From Burkholderiales bacterium (GTDB lineage Bacteria; Pseudomonadota; Gammaproteobacteria; Burkholderiales; Ga0077523), in contig JAIEQG010000010.1 of assembly GCA_019747905.1 (NCBI GenBank), forward strand, positions 1-59,555: 59,555 bases of DNA. Direction: 5' to 3'. This document shows positions 50,805 to 59,555 of the stretch, piece by piece (within the stretch, counting starts at the first letter, position 1; each line of letters opens with the position of its first letter). Under the pieces are notes generated by a model. That model did not search any database, was not told the DNA's origin, and saw nothing but the letters and a program-made list of their open reading frames with translations. The translations under genes and the position numbers were made by a program.

Positions 50805-52088
50805 TCAGCGACTGATCTGATTGCGGCCTTTGTTCTTGGCGCGATACAGCGCCGCGTCGGCCGCCCGCAGCACTGCGTCCGGTGAATCATTGCGTCCGCT
50901 GGGCTCGGCCACGCCGATGCTCACCGTCACCGAAACGCTCTGCCGCTCGCTGCGGCCGCTGCGGCCTCGCCGCGCTTCGTCGCCCTGCTTCGGCCGATCC
51001 GGCGCACGGATCGCCAGTGCGTAGTGCTCGATCGCCTCGCGGACCGCTTCCACGTGCGGCAACACATCGCGGATGCTGCGCCCGCTGAAGACCAGTGTGA
51101 ACTCTTCACCGCCATAACGGTAGCCGCGTCCCCCGGCCGCCACGCGCTCGAGGTGAGCCGCCACCATCTTCAGCACCTGGTCGCCTACATCGTGACCCCA
51201 GCGATCGTTGAACTGCTTGAAGTGGTCCACGTCGACCATGGCGATGGTGTAACGATCGCCGAGGGCCAGGAGCCGTTCGTTGAGCGCGCGCCGGCTCGGC
51301 AGGCCCGTGAGTTCATCGCGAAATGCGAGCCGATAAGTGTCCTGCAGCACACCGACGGCCAGCATCATGCCGCCGAAGGCGATGAAGACTTCGAAGACAA
51401 GCGGCACGGTGACGTCGTGCACCGCGAGCGCCACCGCGACGATCGCTCCGGCGATTCCGGCCTCGATGGCGGAACGGCGCATGCAGGTCGCGACCACAGC
51501 ACCGCCGAAGCCCAGAGCGAGAGCGAGTACCCCGAGAGGAGGGATCGGCGATGCGGCCAACCACGCGAGCCCCGTCGGTGCCCCCCAGGCCGCCTGCGTG
51601 AACGCGGTCGGCCGCCCGGTGGCAAGCGCCAGCACCGCCGTGGCTTGCACGACGATGGCACCCAGACGCCGCGCGCCCCAGCGGCTCGACAGCCCGCGCT
51701 CCTTCAACAGGGCGAGCGCGCCCAGGTTGAGCGGCAGCAGGATGGTGATCGCCGCATAGACCGTCAGCGACAGATGTCCGCCCGTATCCTCGTTCCACGC
51801 GAGGTGCAATCCGGTGTAGGCGATCGACAACGCCAGCACCGCCAGCAGCACGCGACCGCGATTGAAAGCGATCGCGATCGCGGCGGCGAACGCGAGGACC
51901 GCGACCGGCCCCAGTTTCTGCAAACCGGCCAACTCCGGCGGCAAGTCCGCCACCCACGGGGCGGCAAGATACGCCATCAGCACGACCAGGGCCGGGGCAA
52001 CGAACAGCACCACGACCTTCACAGACGAACTCGCCCACATGTTGGTGAACCGCCTCGGCACGCTGCCTGACGGGAATAGGGTGAACAT
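50805..52088 (-). CDS. Membrane diguanylate cyclase (multi-span sensor, GGEEF)
   Basis: The 427-residue protein has about seven membrane helices in its first 245 residues, including VVVLFVAPALVVLMAYLAA and VLALALGFGGAVVAT, followed by a GGDEF domain with RYGGEEFTLVF intact. It should produce cyclic-di-GMP. There is no RxxD inhibitory site before the motif. A Lys/Arg-rich insert (GDEARRGRSGRSERQ) follows in the second half. An ATG 48 bases downstream (52040) is an alternative start. The leader contains terminator-like and alternative hairpins. Confidence 0.9.
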   Translation of the reverse strand: MFTLFPSGSVPRRFTNMWASSSVKVVVLFVAPALVVLMAYLAAPWVADLPPELAGLQKLGPVAVLAFAAAIAIAFNRGRVLLAVLALSIAYTGLHLAWNEDTGGHLSLTVYAAITILLPLNLGALALLKERGLSSRWGARRLGAIVVQATAVLALATGRPTAFTQAAWGAPTGLAWLAASPIPPLGVLALALGFGGAVVATCMRRSAIEAGIAGAIVAVALAVHDVTVPLVFEVFIAFGGMMLAVGVLQDTYRLAFRDELTGLPSRRALNERLLALGDRYTIAMVDVDHFKQFNDRWGHDVGDQVLKMVAAHLERVAAGGRGYRYGGEEFTLVFSGRSIRDVLPHVEAVREAIEHYALAIRAPDRPKQGDEARRGRSGRSERQSVSVTVSIGVAEPSGRNDSPDAVLRAADAALYRAKNKGRNQISR

Positions 52089-52130
52089 GGAATTATCGGC
52101 ACGTTCGAGCGTTGCAGCAGTGTCGCGATT

Positions 52131-52204
52131 CGACGACCTTTCGATCGTCGCCGTAGCTTCCGGCGACGGTAACGCAAAAAAGCGACCACCCGTCCGCGGG
52201 GTCG
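52131..52204 (-). promoter_or_regulatory. Candidate attenuator in the leader of the diguanylate cyclase gene
   Basis: Read on the minus strand, a 7-base hairpin with one bulge (52183-52204) is followed by six T (52176-52181), like an intrinsic terminator. Then come two hairpins that cannot form together: 52146-52168 (perfect 8-base stem) and 52131-52150 (6-base stem), which share 52146-52150. The whole lies 43-116 bases before the start at 52088. This layout fits transcription attenuation. Promoter position and ligand are unknown. Confidence 0.35.
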
Positions 52205-52419
52205 GAGCGACTGGGAACGAACCGATAGGCGTTCGTGACCCTGCGAGCGCGGCGCGCCCCGTACGATCTCACCACGCCTGTGACGGCGGAGGTTCGATTT
52301 GGTTGCAGCGTACCGGGCCCACATCCGCGCCTGTGTTTGCTTCCGAACGCTGGCCGGGTCCTTTCGCACGGGGCGGTAGAATGGGGGTCCTTCCGCACAA
52401 CTCTCTTCGAGGAACGATC

Positions 52420-53901
52420 ATGAGCTTGAGCCCCGTGCGCGCCAGCGCTCCGGAAACCATCGTCACCCGCGACAACCTGATCGATGGCCGCTGGCAGCCG
52501 GCCTCGGACGGTCGCACAGTGGACGTGGCGAGCCCCAGCGACGGCCAGGTGTTCGCGCGCATCGCCCGCGGTACCGCCGCGGACATCGACGCGGCTGTCA
52601 AGGCGGCTCGCAAGGCCTTCGAGGAAGGACCCTGGAGCCGCATGACCGCCGTGGAGCGCGGCCGCATTCTCACCAAGCTCGGCACGAAGATCCTCGAGCA
52701 CTTCGAGGAGTTGGCCCAGCTCGAGGCGGCCGACACCGGCAAGCCCATGAAGCAGGCGCGTGCCGACATCACTGCGGCGGCGCGGTACTTCGAGTTCTAC
52801 GGCTCGGCCGCGGACAAGTTCCATGGCGACGTGATTCCGTTCCTCGACGGCTACATGGTGACTGTCCTGAGGGATCCGAAAGGGGTCACGGGGCACATCA
52901 TCCCGTGGAACTATCCCGCGCAGATGTTCGGCCGGACCGTGGCGCCGGCGCTGGCGATGGGTAACTGCACCGTGTTGAAGCCTGCGGAGGAAGCTTGCCT
53001 CACGCCGGTCCGCCTGGCAGGGCTCGCGCTGGAAGCCGGCCTGCCGCCCGGCGTGCTGAACATCGTGACCGGCATCGGCGAGGAGGCCGGTGCGGCGCTA
53101 GCCAGCCATCCGGACATCGATTTCCTGTCGTTCACCGGCTCGCCTGAAGTAGGCACGCTGGTGCAGATCGCGGCAGCGAAGAACCACATCGGCTGCGTCC
53201 TCGAACTCGGCGGCAAATCGCCGCAGATCGTGTTCGACGATGCGGATTTCGACGCAGCCGTCCCCGTGGTCGTGAACGCCATCGTGCAGAACGGCGGCCA
53301 GACCTGCTCCGCAGGCAGCCGCGTGCTGGTGCAGAAGGCCATCTACGACAAGTTCGTGGGTCGCGTCGCGGAGCGCTTCGCCCAGCTGCGCGTCGGGTCG
53401 GCGGCCATGGATCTCGATTGCGGTCCCCTGATCAGCGCGACCCAGAAGCAGCGTGTGACCGGCTTCATCGAACGCGCGGGCAACGATCGAATCGGAGTCC
53501 TGGCCCAAGCGAAGGTCGCTGACGGCGTCCCGGCCGACGGCTACTACGTGGCACCCACGCTGTTCGGGCCGGTGCCGCGCGAGAATGCCCTGGCGCGCGA
53601 AGAAGTGTTCGGGCCGGTGTTGTCCATCATCTCCTTCGAAGATGAGGCCGATGCAATCAAGCTTGCAAACGGCACGGACTACGGTCTGGTCGCAGGCATC
53701 TGGACTGCCAACGGCGGTCGCCAGATGCGCGTGGCGAAGGCCATGCGCTGCGGTCAGGTGTTCGTCAACGGCTACGGCGCCGGCGGCGGGATCGAGCTGC
53801 CCTTCGGCGGTGTGAAGAAATCTGGCCACGGCCGCGAGAAGGGCTTCGAGGCCCTGCGCGAGTTCTGCCACTCGAAGACGATCGTCTTCAAGCACGGTTG
53901 A
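52420..53901 (+). CDS. NAD(P)-dependent aldehyde dehydrogenase (betaine-aldehyde dehydrogenase-like)
   Basis: The 493-residue enzyme belongs to the ALDH superfamily. The Rossmann part has HIIPWNYPAQMFGR and FTGSPEVG; the catalytic Glu is in LELGGKSPQIV and the catalytic Cys in NGGQTCSAGSR. The C-terminal KSGHGREKGFEAL matches betaine-aldehyde and related dehydrogenases. GAGGAAC lies 6 bases before the ATG, and a -10-like TAGAAT at 52377-52382 may be its promoter, though no -35 is clear. It may take the aldehyde made by the GMC oxidoreductase. Confidence 0.93.
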   Translation: MSLSPVRASAPETIVTRDNLIDGRWQPASDGRTVDVASPSDGQVFARIARGTAADIDAAVKAARKAFEEGPWSRMTAVERGRILTKLGTKILEHFEELAQLEAADTGKPMKQARADITAAARYFEFYGSAADKFHGDVIPFLDGYMVTVLRDPKGVTGHIIPWNYPAQMFGRTVAPALAMGNCTVLKPAEEACLTPVRLAGLALEAGLPPGVLNIVTGIGEEAGAALASHPDIDFLSFTGSPEVGTLVQIAAAKNHIGCVLELGGKSPQIVFDDADFDAAVPVVVNAIVQNGGQTCSAGSRVLVQKAIYDKFVGRVAERFAQLRVGSAAMDLDCGPLISATQKQRVTGFIERAGNDRIGVLAQAKVADGVPADGYYVAPTLFGPVPRENALAREEVFGPVLSIISFEDEADAIKLANGTDYGLVAGIWTANGGRQMRVAKAMRCGQVFVNGYGAGGGIELPFGGVKKSGHGREKGFEALREFCHSKTIVFKHG

Positions 53902-53904
53902 AGC

Positions 53905-53933
53905 GTTGCCGGCCGGTATCAGGTGCCGGCAAC
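53905..53933. terminator. Hairpin between convergent genes
   Basis: GTTGCCGGC (53905-53913) and GCCGGCAAC (53925-53933) form a perfect 9-base stem. It lies directly after the aldehyde dehydrogenase stop and over the stop of the convergent ABC gene, so it could end both transcripts. There is no T-run, so intrinsic termination is not certain. Confidence 0.4.
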
Positions 53934-54878
53934 CCGATCGCAGGCGACGAAGTGCCCGGGTGCCAGCGGCCGCAATGGCGGCTCGCGCTCGGCGCATTGC
54001 GGGACGGCGATCGGGCAGCGCGTGCGGAACCGGCAACCGCTCGGCGGATCGAGCGGACTCGGCAGGTCGCCTTCGAGCAGGACGGGTCTGCGGTCGGCTG
54101 CCTTGGCAGGGTCGGCAACCGGAACCGCCGCCATCAGCGCCTGGGTATAGGGATGCAGCGGTCGCGTCCATAGCGTGCGCCGGTCGGCGATCTCCACGAG
54201 CTTGCCGAGGTACATGACCGCGATCCGGTCGGACACGTGCTCCACCACCGAGAGGTCGTGGGAGATGAAGAGGTAGGCGAGCCCCAGGTCACGCTTCAAG
54301 TCCATCAGGAGGTTGATGACCTGGGCGCGCACCGACACGTCGAGCGCCGACACCGGTTCGTCGCAGATCACGAGCTTTGGTTCGAGCGCAAGAGCGCGCG
54401 CGATGCCGATGCGTTGCCGCTGACCGCCCGAGAATTCGTGCGGGTGTCTTTGCAGCGCTTCCGGCCGCAGCCCAACCTTGTCCGCGAGCCAGCGCACGCG
54501 GTCGCGTCGCTCCGCAGCGGTGCCGCGACCATGAACGATCAATGGCTCCTCGAGCGTTCTGCCCACGGTCAGTCGCGGATTGAGAGAGGCGTAGGGATCC
54601 TGGAAGACCATCTGCAGCTTCGACCGCCAAGGCCGCAGGGCGCTGCGCGACAGATCGGAGATCTCGTGGCCGTCGAGCCGGATGGACCCTGCCGTCGGTC
54701 GGGTAAGCCGCATGGCGGTCTTGCCCAAAGTGCTCTTGCCGCAACCCGATTCGCCGACCAGCCCGACGGTCTCGCCCGGCGCAATGTCGATCGACACGCC
54801 GTCGACCGCACGGACCAGACCGGCGCGCGTCGGGAAGTGCATCGCCAGTTCGGACAGCGACAGGATCGGGCTACTCAT
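53919..54878 (-). CDS. Peptide ABC transporter ATP-binding protein (DppF/OppF type)
   Basis: The 319-residue ATPase has Walker [10 protein letters not shown], the ABC signature [10 protein letters not shown], Walker B LVICDEP and the oligopeptide-transporter C-terminal extension with a four-Cys-like [13 protein letters not shown] segment. It pairs with the DppD-type ATPase. Its ATG at 54878 overlaps the end of that gene by 8 bases; longer in-frame starts were rejected because they run into the neighbour. It is the last gene of the operon. Confidence 0.94.
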   Translation of the reverse strand: MSSPILSLSELAMHFPTRAGLVRAVDGVSIDIAPGETVGLVGESGCGKSTLGKTAMRLTRPTAGSIRLDGHEISDLSRSALRPWRSKLQMVFQDPYASLNPRLTVGRTLEEPLIVHGRGTAAERRDRVRWLADKVGLRPEALQRHPHEFSGGQRQRIGIARALALEPKLVICDEPVSALDVSVRAQVINLLMDLKRDLGLAYLFISHDLSVVEHVSDRIAVMYLGKLVEIADRRTLWTRPLHPYTQALMAAVPVADPAKAADRRPVLLEGDLPSPLDPPSGCRFRTRCPIAVPQCAEREPPLRPLAPGHFVACDRVAGT

Positions 54879-55857
54879 GAACGCCTTCCGATGCCGCTGC
54901 AAAGCAAGCGACGCGACGATTCGCCACGACCGAGGACAGCTCCGGTCGTTCGCGATCGCACCGCTCGAAGGCCAGTGGGCACCGCGGCTGGAATGCACAG
55001 CCGCGCGGCATCGCGGTGAGGGCGGGCACCATGCCAGTGATCTCGGTCAATCGATCGGATACGCCACCGCCCTTCGGGATCGACGCAAGCAATCCGCGCG
55101 TGTAGGGATGTTGCGGGTTCGCGAACAGGTCGCCGATCGGCGCCTGCTCGACGATGCGCCCCGCGTACATCACGGCGACCCGCTGCGCATGCTGAGCCAC
55201 GACGCCCAGGTCGTGCGTGATCAGCAGCACGCCCATCCCGGTGTCGCGCTTCAGTTCACCGAGCAGGTCGAGAATCTGAGCCTGGATGGTCACGTCGAGT
55301 GCCGTAGTCGGCTCGTCGGCAATCAGCAGCTTCGGTTCACAAGCGAGCGCCATGGCGATCATGGCGCGCTGGCGCAGACCACCCGACAGGCGATGCGGAT
55401 ACTCGTGTGCGCGGCGCGCCGCATCGGGGATACGCACGCGCTCCAGCAGTTCGACGGTCCGGCGCCATGCGGCTTTTCGATCCAGAGCGCGGTGTTGCAG
55501 CACCGCCTCGACGATCTGCTCACCGATGGAAAACACCGGGTTGAGGGCGGTCATCGGCTCCTGGAAGATCATGGCGATCCGGTTGCCGCGCACGGCTCGC
55601 ATCTGTGCGTCGGTCATCGCCAGCAAATCGTCGCCATTGAGCCAGATGCTGCCGCCGACGATGCGACCGGGCGGATCGGCGATCAGGCGCAGGATCGAGA
55701 AGGCCGTGACCGACTTGCCGCAACCGGACTCGCCCACCAATGCCAGGGTCTCGCCGGCCGCGATGTCGAAGCTGACACCGTCGACCGCCTTGGCCACGCC
55801 GGCACGCGTGAAGAAATGCGTCTGCAGGTCCCGGACCTCGAGCAGCGGCGCATTCAT
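54871..55857 (-). CDS. Peptide ABC transporter ATP-binding protein (DppD/OppD type)
   Basis: The 328-residue ATPase has Walker [10 protein letters not shown], signature [12 protein letters not shown], Walker [13 protein letters not shown] and the His-loop [10 protein letters not shown], with the C-terminal Cys-rich [12 protein letters not shown] tail of peptide importers. It starts with ATG inside a 4-base ATGA overlap with the permease gene upstream, and overlaps the next ATPase by 8 bases. Confidence 0.94.
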   Translation of the reverse strand: MNAPLLEVRDLQTHFFTRAGVAKAVDGVSFDIAAGETLALVGESGCGKSVTAFSILRLIADPPGRIVGGSIWLNGDDLLAMTDAQMRAVRGNRIAMIFQEPMTALNPVFSIGEQIVEAVLQHRALDRKAAWRRTVELLERVRIPDAARRAHEYPHRLSGGLRQRAMIAMALACEPKLLIADEPTTALDVTIQAQILDLLGELKRDTGMGVLLITHDLGVVAQHAQRVAVMYAGRIVEQAPIGDLFANPQHPYTRGLLASIPKGGGVSDRLTEITGMVPALTAMPRGCAFQPRCPLAFERCDRERPELSSVVANRRVACFAAASEGVHE

Positions 55858-56687
55858 CGGTTCTTGAGCTTCGGGTTGAGCGCGTCGTTCAACCCTTCAC
55901 CGACCAGGTTGAGCGCGAGCACCGTCAGCAGGATTGCGATACCGGGGATCGCCGTGACGTAGGCCGCGGTGCGCAGCACGTCGCGACCGGCACCGATGAT
56001 CGTCCCCCAGCTCATGACATTGGGGTCCCCCAGCCCGAGGAACGCCAACCCGGCTTCCGTGAGGATGGCCGTAGCCACCATCAACGACCCGGTGACGATG
56101 ATGGGCGCCAACGCGTTCGGCAGGACGTGCAGCACGATGATGCGCAAGTCACCCATGCCGATGGTGATACATGCTTGCACGAACTCGCGACTGCGCAGGG
56201 TGAGGAACTCGCTGCGCGTGAGACGAGCCACCGGTGGCCACGACACGGTCCCGATCGCCAGCACGATGCTGGTGACCGACGGCTGGAAGATGGACACCAG
56301 CACGATCGCGAAGATGAACGCCGGGATGGTCTGGAACAGCTCGGTGACGCGCATCAGCGCATTGTCGACCCAGCCACCGTAGTAACCGGCAATGGCGCCG
56401 ATGGTGACGCCCACGGCCAGAGCAACCAGCGTCGCGACGATTCCGATCACCAGGCTCACGCGGGCTCCATGGAAGATGCCGGCCGCGAGGTCGCGGCCCA
56501 TCATGTCAGAGCCCAGCGGATGTGCGCGATCGGCACCGGGTACCAGGAACGGCTCGGCCACCATGTCCCACGGGCTGTCCGGATACAGCACGGGAGCCAG
56601 CAGTGCCAGCGCGATCACGACGAGCAGGATCACGACACCGCCGATGGCGGCCTTGTTGCGGGCGAAACGGCGGAGGAAGTCCTTCAT
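55854..56687 (-). CDS. Peptide ABC transporter permease (DppC/OppC type)
   Basis: The 277-residue membrane protein has the OppC N-terminal region ([17 protein letters not shown]), the [12 protein letters not shown] signature, about five membrane helices and the EAA loop with [19 protein letters not shown], which contacts the ATPases. It forms the channel with the DppB-type permease. The gap to that gene is 3 bases, and the overlap with the ATPase gene is 4 bases. Confidence 0.94.
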   Translation of the reverse strand: MKDFLRRFARNKAAIGGVVILLVVIALALLAPVLYPDSPWDMVAEPFLVPGADRAHPLGSDMMGRDLAAGIFHGARVSLVIGIVATLVALAVGVTIGAIAGYYGGWVDNALMRVTELFQTIPAFIFAIVLVSIFQPSVTSIVLAIGTVSWPPVARLTRSEFLTLRSREFVQACITIGMGDLRIIVLHVLPNALAPIIVTGSLMVATAILTEAGLAFLGLGDPNVMSWGTIIGAGRDVLRTAAYVTAIPGIAILLTVLALNLVGEGLNDALNPKLKNR

Positions 56688-56690
56688 GCT

Positions 56691-57668
56691 CTAACCGACT
56701 TCGATGCGCGGGTCCAGGCGCGCGTAGGTGAGGTCGATGACCACGTTGATGAACACCACGAGCACGGACGACAGCAGCAGGATGCCCAGCAACAGGTTGT
56801 TGTCGCGCTGGAACACCGCCTCGAACGCGAGGCGGCCGAGACCCGGCCAACCGAACACGGTTTCCACCAGCACCGAGCCGCCCAGCATGGATCCGATCTG
56901 CAGGCCCAGCATGGTGACCATGGGCAAAAGTGCGTTGCGCAGGACGTGCTTGAAGGCCACGCGCCGTTCGGTCAGCCCTTTCGCGCGCGCGGTTGTCACA
57001 TAGTCGAGTGAGTAGACCTCGAGCATCGAGGCGCGCATGAGTCGTGTGTAGAGGGCCATGAAGAACAGCGATAGCGCCGTTGCGGGCAGGACCAGATGCC
57101 GGGCTATATCGATCACATAGCCCAAGCCCGTCAGATCGGCGCCGATGGTCCGCATCCCGCTGGATGGCAGCCAGCCGAGCTGCACTGAAAAGAGCAGGAT
57201 CATCATCAACCCGATCCAGAAGATCGGTGTGGCATAGGCCAGCAGGGCTCCCACGGAAATGATCGTGTCGAGCGGTCGGTTCACGTGCCGTGCTGCGGTG
57301 ACGCCGAGCAGTACACCCAGGCTGAAGGCGAGCACGATCGCCGCACCCATCAGCAACAATGTCGCGGGCAGGCGCGAGAGGATCAGATCGACCACCGGCA
57401 TGTTGTGGCGGAACGAGAAGCCGAGATCCAGCCGAGCTACGTTCCACAGGTACTTGCCGAGCTGGACCGGCACGGGCTGATCCAGGCCGAAGCGTGCCTT
57501 GAGCTGGGCGATGTACTCAGGGGTCGCACCACCGGCTTCACCGGCCAGCACGTCCGCGGCGTCGCCAGGGGCAAACTGCAGGAGCATGAAGTTGAACACG
57601 GCGATCCCTGCGACGATGGGGATCGCCTGCAACAGGCGCCACGCCAGGTAGCGGACGACTCTGGGCAT
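56691..57668 (-). CDS. Peptide ABC transporter permease (DppB/OppB type)
   Basis: The 325-residue membrane protein shows the OppB start (YLAWRLLQAIPIVAGIAV), the FAPGDAADVL and the periplasmic RFGLDQPVPVQLGKYL segment. The EAA loop is YSLDYVTTARAKGLTERRVA, and ETVFGWPGLGRLAFEAVFQRD is the family hallmark near the C-terminus. With the DppC-type permease it forms the inner-membrane channel. It follows the substrate-binding protein gene by 29 bases. Confidence 0.94.
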   Translation of the reverse strand: MPRVVRYLAWRLLQAIPIVAGIAVFNFMLLQFAPGDAADVLAGEAGGATPEYIAQLKARFGLDQPVPVQLGKYLWNVARLDLGFSFRHNMPVVDLILSRLPATLLLMGAAIVLAFSLGVLLGVTAARHVNRPLDTIISVGALLAYATPIFWIGLMMILLFSVQLGWLPSSGMRTIGADLTGLGYVIDIARHLVLPATALSLFFMALYTRLMRASMLEVYSLDYVTTARAKGLTERRVAFKHVLRNALLPMVTMLGLQIGSMLGGSVLVETVFGWPGLGRLAFEAVFQRDNNLLLGILLLSSVLVVFINVVIDLTYARLDPRIEVG

Positions 57669-57697
57669 GGGACGACTGAAGCGTGCCGGGCGGGACG

Positions 57698-59275
57698 CTA
57701 AGGCTTCAGCCAGACGTTGGAAAAGGACGCGTAGACGCCTTCGGCCGAACTGGTGTGGTTCTGTACACGCTTGCTGGCCAAAGTGAAGAAGCGCACCTCG
57801 AACAGGTCGAGCACGGGAATGTCGTCCGCGGCGATCTGCTGCATGCGGTTGAGGATCTCGCGCCGCTTCTTCCTGTCGTGCTCGACCTGGGCGTCTTCGA
57901 TCACCTTGTCCATCTCGGGGTTGCTGTAGCCCGAAGCGTTGGAGAAAGGCACACCCTTCTTGATGTTCTTCGACCAGTAGATGCGCTGGACGCCGATGGT
58001 GGGGTCGGGCAGGGCGTAGAAGAAGTTCGTGGTCATGTCGAAGTCGTTGTCGGTATACACGCGCTTCAGGAATGCGGCCGTGTCCTGGCTGCGGATCTCC
58101 ACGTCGATGCCCGCCTTGCCCAGCGCCTGCTTGATGTACTCCGACGTCCGCTGGTAGTCGGCACCATACGGTAGGAAGTCATGGACCAGCTTGAAGCGCT
58201 TGCCTCCGGCGCCGCGCTTGAAGCCCGCGTCGTCCAGCAGTTGCTCGGCTTTTTTCGGGTCGAAGGAATACTTCGGGACGGTCGGGTCGTGGAACTGGGT
58301 GAGCACCGAGGGAACGGGACTCACGGCGGGTTTGCCGAAGCCGAACCAGATGGTCTTCACCACCACGTCCTTGTCGATGGCGTGCGCGATGGCATGGCGC
58401 ACGCGCTTGTCCTTGAGGTACTGGTTGGCCAGGTTGAACTCGATCAGGAACATCGGCGCGAGGTACTCGTAGCCGCGCGTCTCGATGTCGAACTTGGCCG
58501 TTCCCTCCAGGCGCTTCACGTCGCTGAGCGGCACCGGGCTGAAACCGCCGAGCAGCACCTCGCCGGTCTCGAACGCCGCAGCGCGTGCGGAGGCATCGGG
58601 AATGATGCGAAACACGATGCGGTCCAGGTAGGGTTTGCCCTTGTCCCAGTAGTTGGGGTTGCGCTCGAGCTGGATGAAGTTGCCCTTCTGCCACTCCTTG
58701 AACACGAAGGGGCCGGTACCGACCGGCTTGTTGTTCCAAGGGTTCTGCGCGATGTCCGTGCCATCGTACAGGTGCTTGGGCAGGATCTGGCCCTCGTATC
58801 CCGAGAGTGCGGACAGGAGCGGCGGCGAGGGCTCGGAGAGCTTGATGATCACCGCGGTGGGCGACGGCGTCTCCACGGCAGTGACCTTCGCGAACGTCGA
58901 CCGTCCGCGCGGATGCAGTTCTTTCCAGACTTTCAGCACGGAAAACTGCACGTCGGCCGAGGTGAAGTCCTTGCCGTCGTGCCACTTCACGCCCTTGCGC
59001 AGGTTGAAGGTGATGCTCTTCCCGTCCGCGCTCAGCTTCCAGGTCTCGGCGAGCACCGGTCGGGGGTTCATGTCGAAATCGTAGGTGAGCAACCCTTCGA
59101 AGATCTTGGTCGACACGACGCCGATGGGCGCAGCGGAATTGAACGCCGAAACGAGGATCGGCGGCTCCGGCTGGGCGATCATGGTGAGCGTGCCGCCCTT
59201 GACCGGTTCCTGCGCGAACGCAGGCAAGGCCACCAGACAGGCGAAAGCGCACAGCGAAGCGAGGATCGATTTCAT
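57698..59275 (-). CDS. Peptide ABC transporter substrate-binding protein (family 5)
   Basis: The 525-residue periplasmic protein has a signal peptide (MKSILASLCAFACLVALPAFA) and an SBP_bac_5 domain: GGTLTMIAQPEP, ILVSAFNSAAPIG, ETWKLSADGKSITFNLRKGV and GTGPFVFKEWQKGNFI. Family 5 proteins bind di- or oligopeptides, nickel or related ligands. The ligand is not evident, so I do not assign dppA. The ATG at 59275 begins the signal peptide; a longer in-frame start was rejected. It is the first gene of the five-gene operon. Confidence 0.93.
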   Translation of the reverse strand: MKSILASLCAFACLVALPAFAQEPVKGGTLTMIAQPEPPILVSAFNSAAPIGVVSTKIFEGLLTYDFDMNPRPVLAETWKLSADGKSITFNLRKGVKWHDGKDFTSADVQFSVLKVWKELHPRGRSTFAKVTAVETPSPTAVIIKLSEPSPPLLSALSGYEGQILPKHLYDGTDIAQNPWNNKPVGTGPFVFKEWQKGNFIQLERNPNYWDKGKPYLDRIVFRIIPDASARAAAFETGEVLLGGFSPVPLSDVKRLEGTAKFDIETRGYEYLAPMFLIEFNLANQYLKDKRVRHAIAHAIDKDVVVKTIWFGFGKPAVSPVPSVLTQFHDPTVPKYSFDPKKAEQLLDDAGFKRGAGGKRFKLVHDFLPYGADYQRTSEYIKQALGKAGIDVEIRSQDTAAFLKRVYTDNDFDMTTNFFYALPDPTIGVQRIYWSKNIKKGVPFSNASGYSNPEMDKVIEDAQVEHDRKKRREILNRMQQIAADDIPVLDLFEVRFFTLASKRVQNHTSSAEGVYASFSNVWLKP

Positions 59276-59440
59276 ACCGGTACTTTCAAGACGGGCGGAT
59301 CCGACAGCGAAGCCGGCCTGATGGTACAAGAACCCACTGACGCGATGGTCTCGCGCGCAGACTTCGGGCACGCGCTTGCGTCTGCGCTCCGACGTGGTGC
59401 ACATCGGAGCGGCTTCACGCTTTTCGTGGACGCAGAAACG

Positions 59441-59481
59441 CCAACGCCCCTGGCTACAGTTTGAGTAGCGAGGGGCGTTGG
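59441..59481 (-). terminator. Hairpin downstream of the 5S rRNA
   Basis: CCAACGCCCCT (59441-59451) and AGGGGCGTTGG (59471-59481) form a perfect 11-base stem, 12 bases after the 5S end on the minus strand. The T-run beyond is short (CGTTTC). Position and strength fit the end of an rRNA operon. Confidence 0.75.
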
Positions 59482-59492
59482 TTTGGAGATGG

Positions 59493-59555
59493 GAGCCTTG
59501 CGGTGACCTACTTTCGCACGGGTTGCCGCACTATCATCGGCGCGGTCTCGTTTCA
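59493..59555 (-). rRNA. 5S ribosomal RNA, 3' part (runs off the window edge)
   Basis: Read on the minus strand, the sequence contains GCGCCGATGATAGTGCGG and then GTGCGAAAGTAGGTCACCGC, the conserved 3' half of betaproteobacterial 5S rRNA. Only about 63 bases lie inside the window. The rest of the gene, and presumably 23S and 16S, are to the right. Confidence 0.93.

Noticed and set aside
57698..59275. Nickel-specific importer (NikA)
   Set aside because: The five-gene order fits, but no nickel-site residues or nickel enzyme genes are visible, so only the peptide-type family is supported.
1..59555. CRISPR array or tRNA genes
   Set aside because: No regularly spaced direct repeats and no cloverleaf with a T-arm were seen on either strand. 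Repeats in the giant gene are coding and not spaced like an array.

Overview
The window is high-GC bacterial chromosome and most likely comes from a betaproteobacterium (order not resolved). The evidence is the 5S rRNA sequence at the right edge, the histone H1-like SWIB protein, the short-Q-loop cytochrome bd oxidase, and GC-rich third codon positions throughout. I see no phage, insertion sequence, CRISPR array or tRNA.

Layout. 1-3.2 kb: two pseudopilins, two lipoproteins, a VOC protein and a DUF4864 protein. 3.3-6.1 kb: a receiver/cyclase/kinase-like fusion that lacks its catalytic residues, a DUF1161 protein, a pair of palindromic repeats and a small secreted basic protein. 6.2-8.5 kb: cytochrome bd oxidase cydAB. 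8.5-18.9 kb: ordinary housekeeping and accessory genes, including an arginase-family ureohydrolase, a cold-shock protein, a TonB C-terminal protein, a RidA plus cysteine-hydrolase pair, a lone RecE-like nuclease, the SWIB protein, msrA, a glycosyltransferase and dtd.

18.9-40.3 kb is the most distinctive part. A PAS/GAF/GGDEF/EAL protein precedes a 3,436-residue LEPR-XLL/DUF4347 surface protein. On the same strand follow a membrane diguanylate cyclase (overlapping by 4 bases), a CHASE2 adenylate cyclase, a FecR-TPR-beta-barrel outer membrane protein and a cysteine-rich lipoprotein. I propose these work as a second-messenger-controlled surface-adhesion system in which the FecR-TPR-barrel protein is the outer-membrane partner of the giant protein. 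This is inference from gene order and domains.

40.4-48.4 kb: a tightly overlapping thiolase / DUF35 / ADP-forming acyl-CoA ligase operon continuing into a cupin and an M20 peptidase, then a retropepsin-like protease, an EamA transporter and two overlapping MaoC-like hot-dog genes. 48.4-53.9 kb: an EF-hand protein, a GMC oxidoreductase, a diguanylate cyclase with a structured leader, and an aldehyde dehydrogenase. 53.9-59.3 kb: a complete peptide-type ABC transporter operon on the minus strand. The window ends inside a 5S rRNA gene on the minus strand, so an rRNA operon begins to the right.

Signalling proteins are dense: three GGDEF proteins, one intact class III cyclase and one catalytically degenerate cyclase/kinase fusion.
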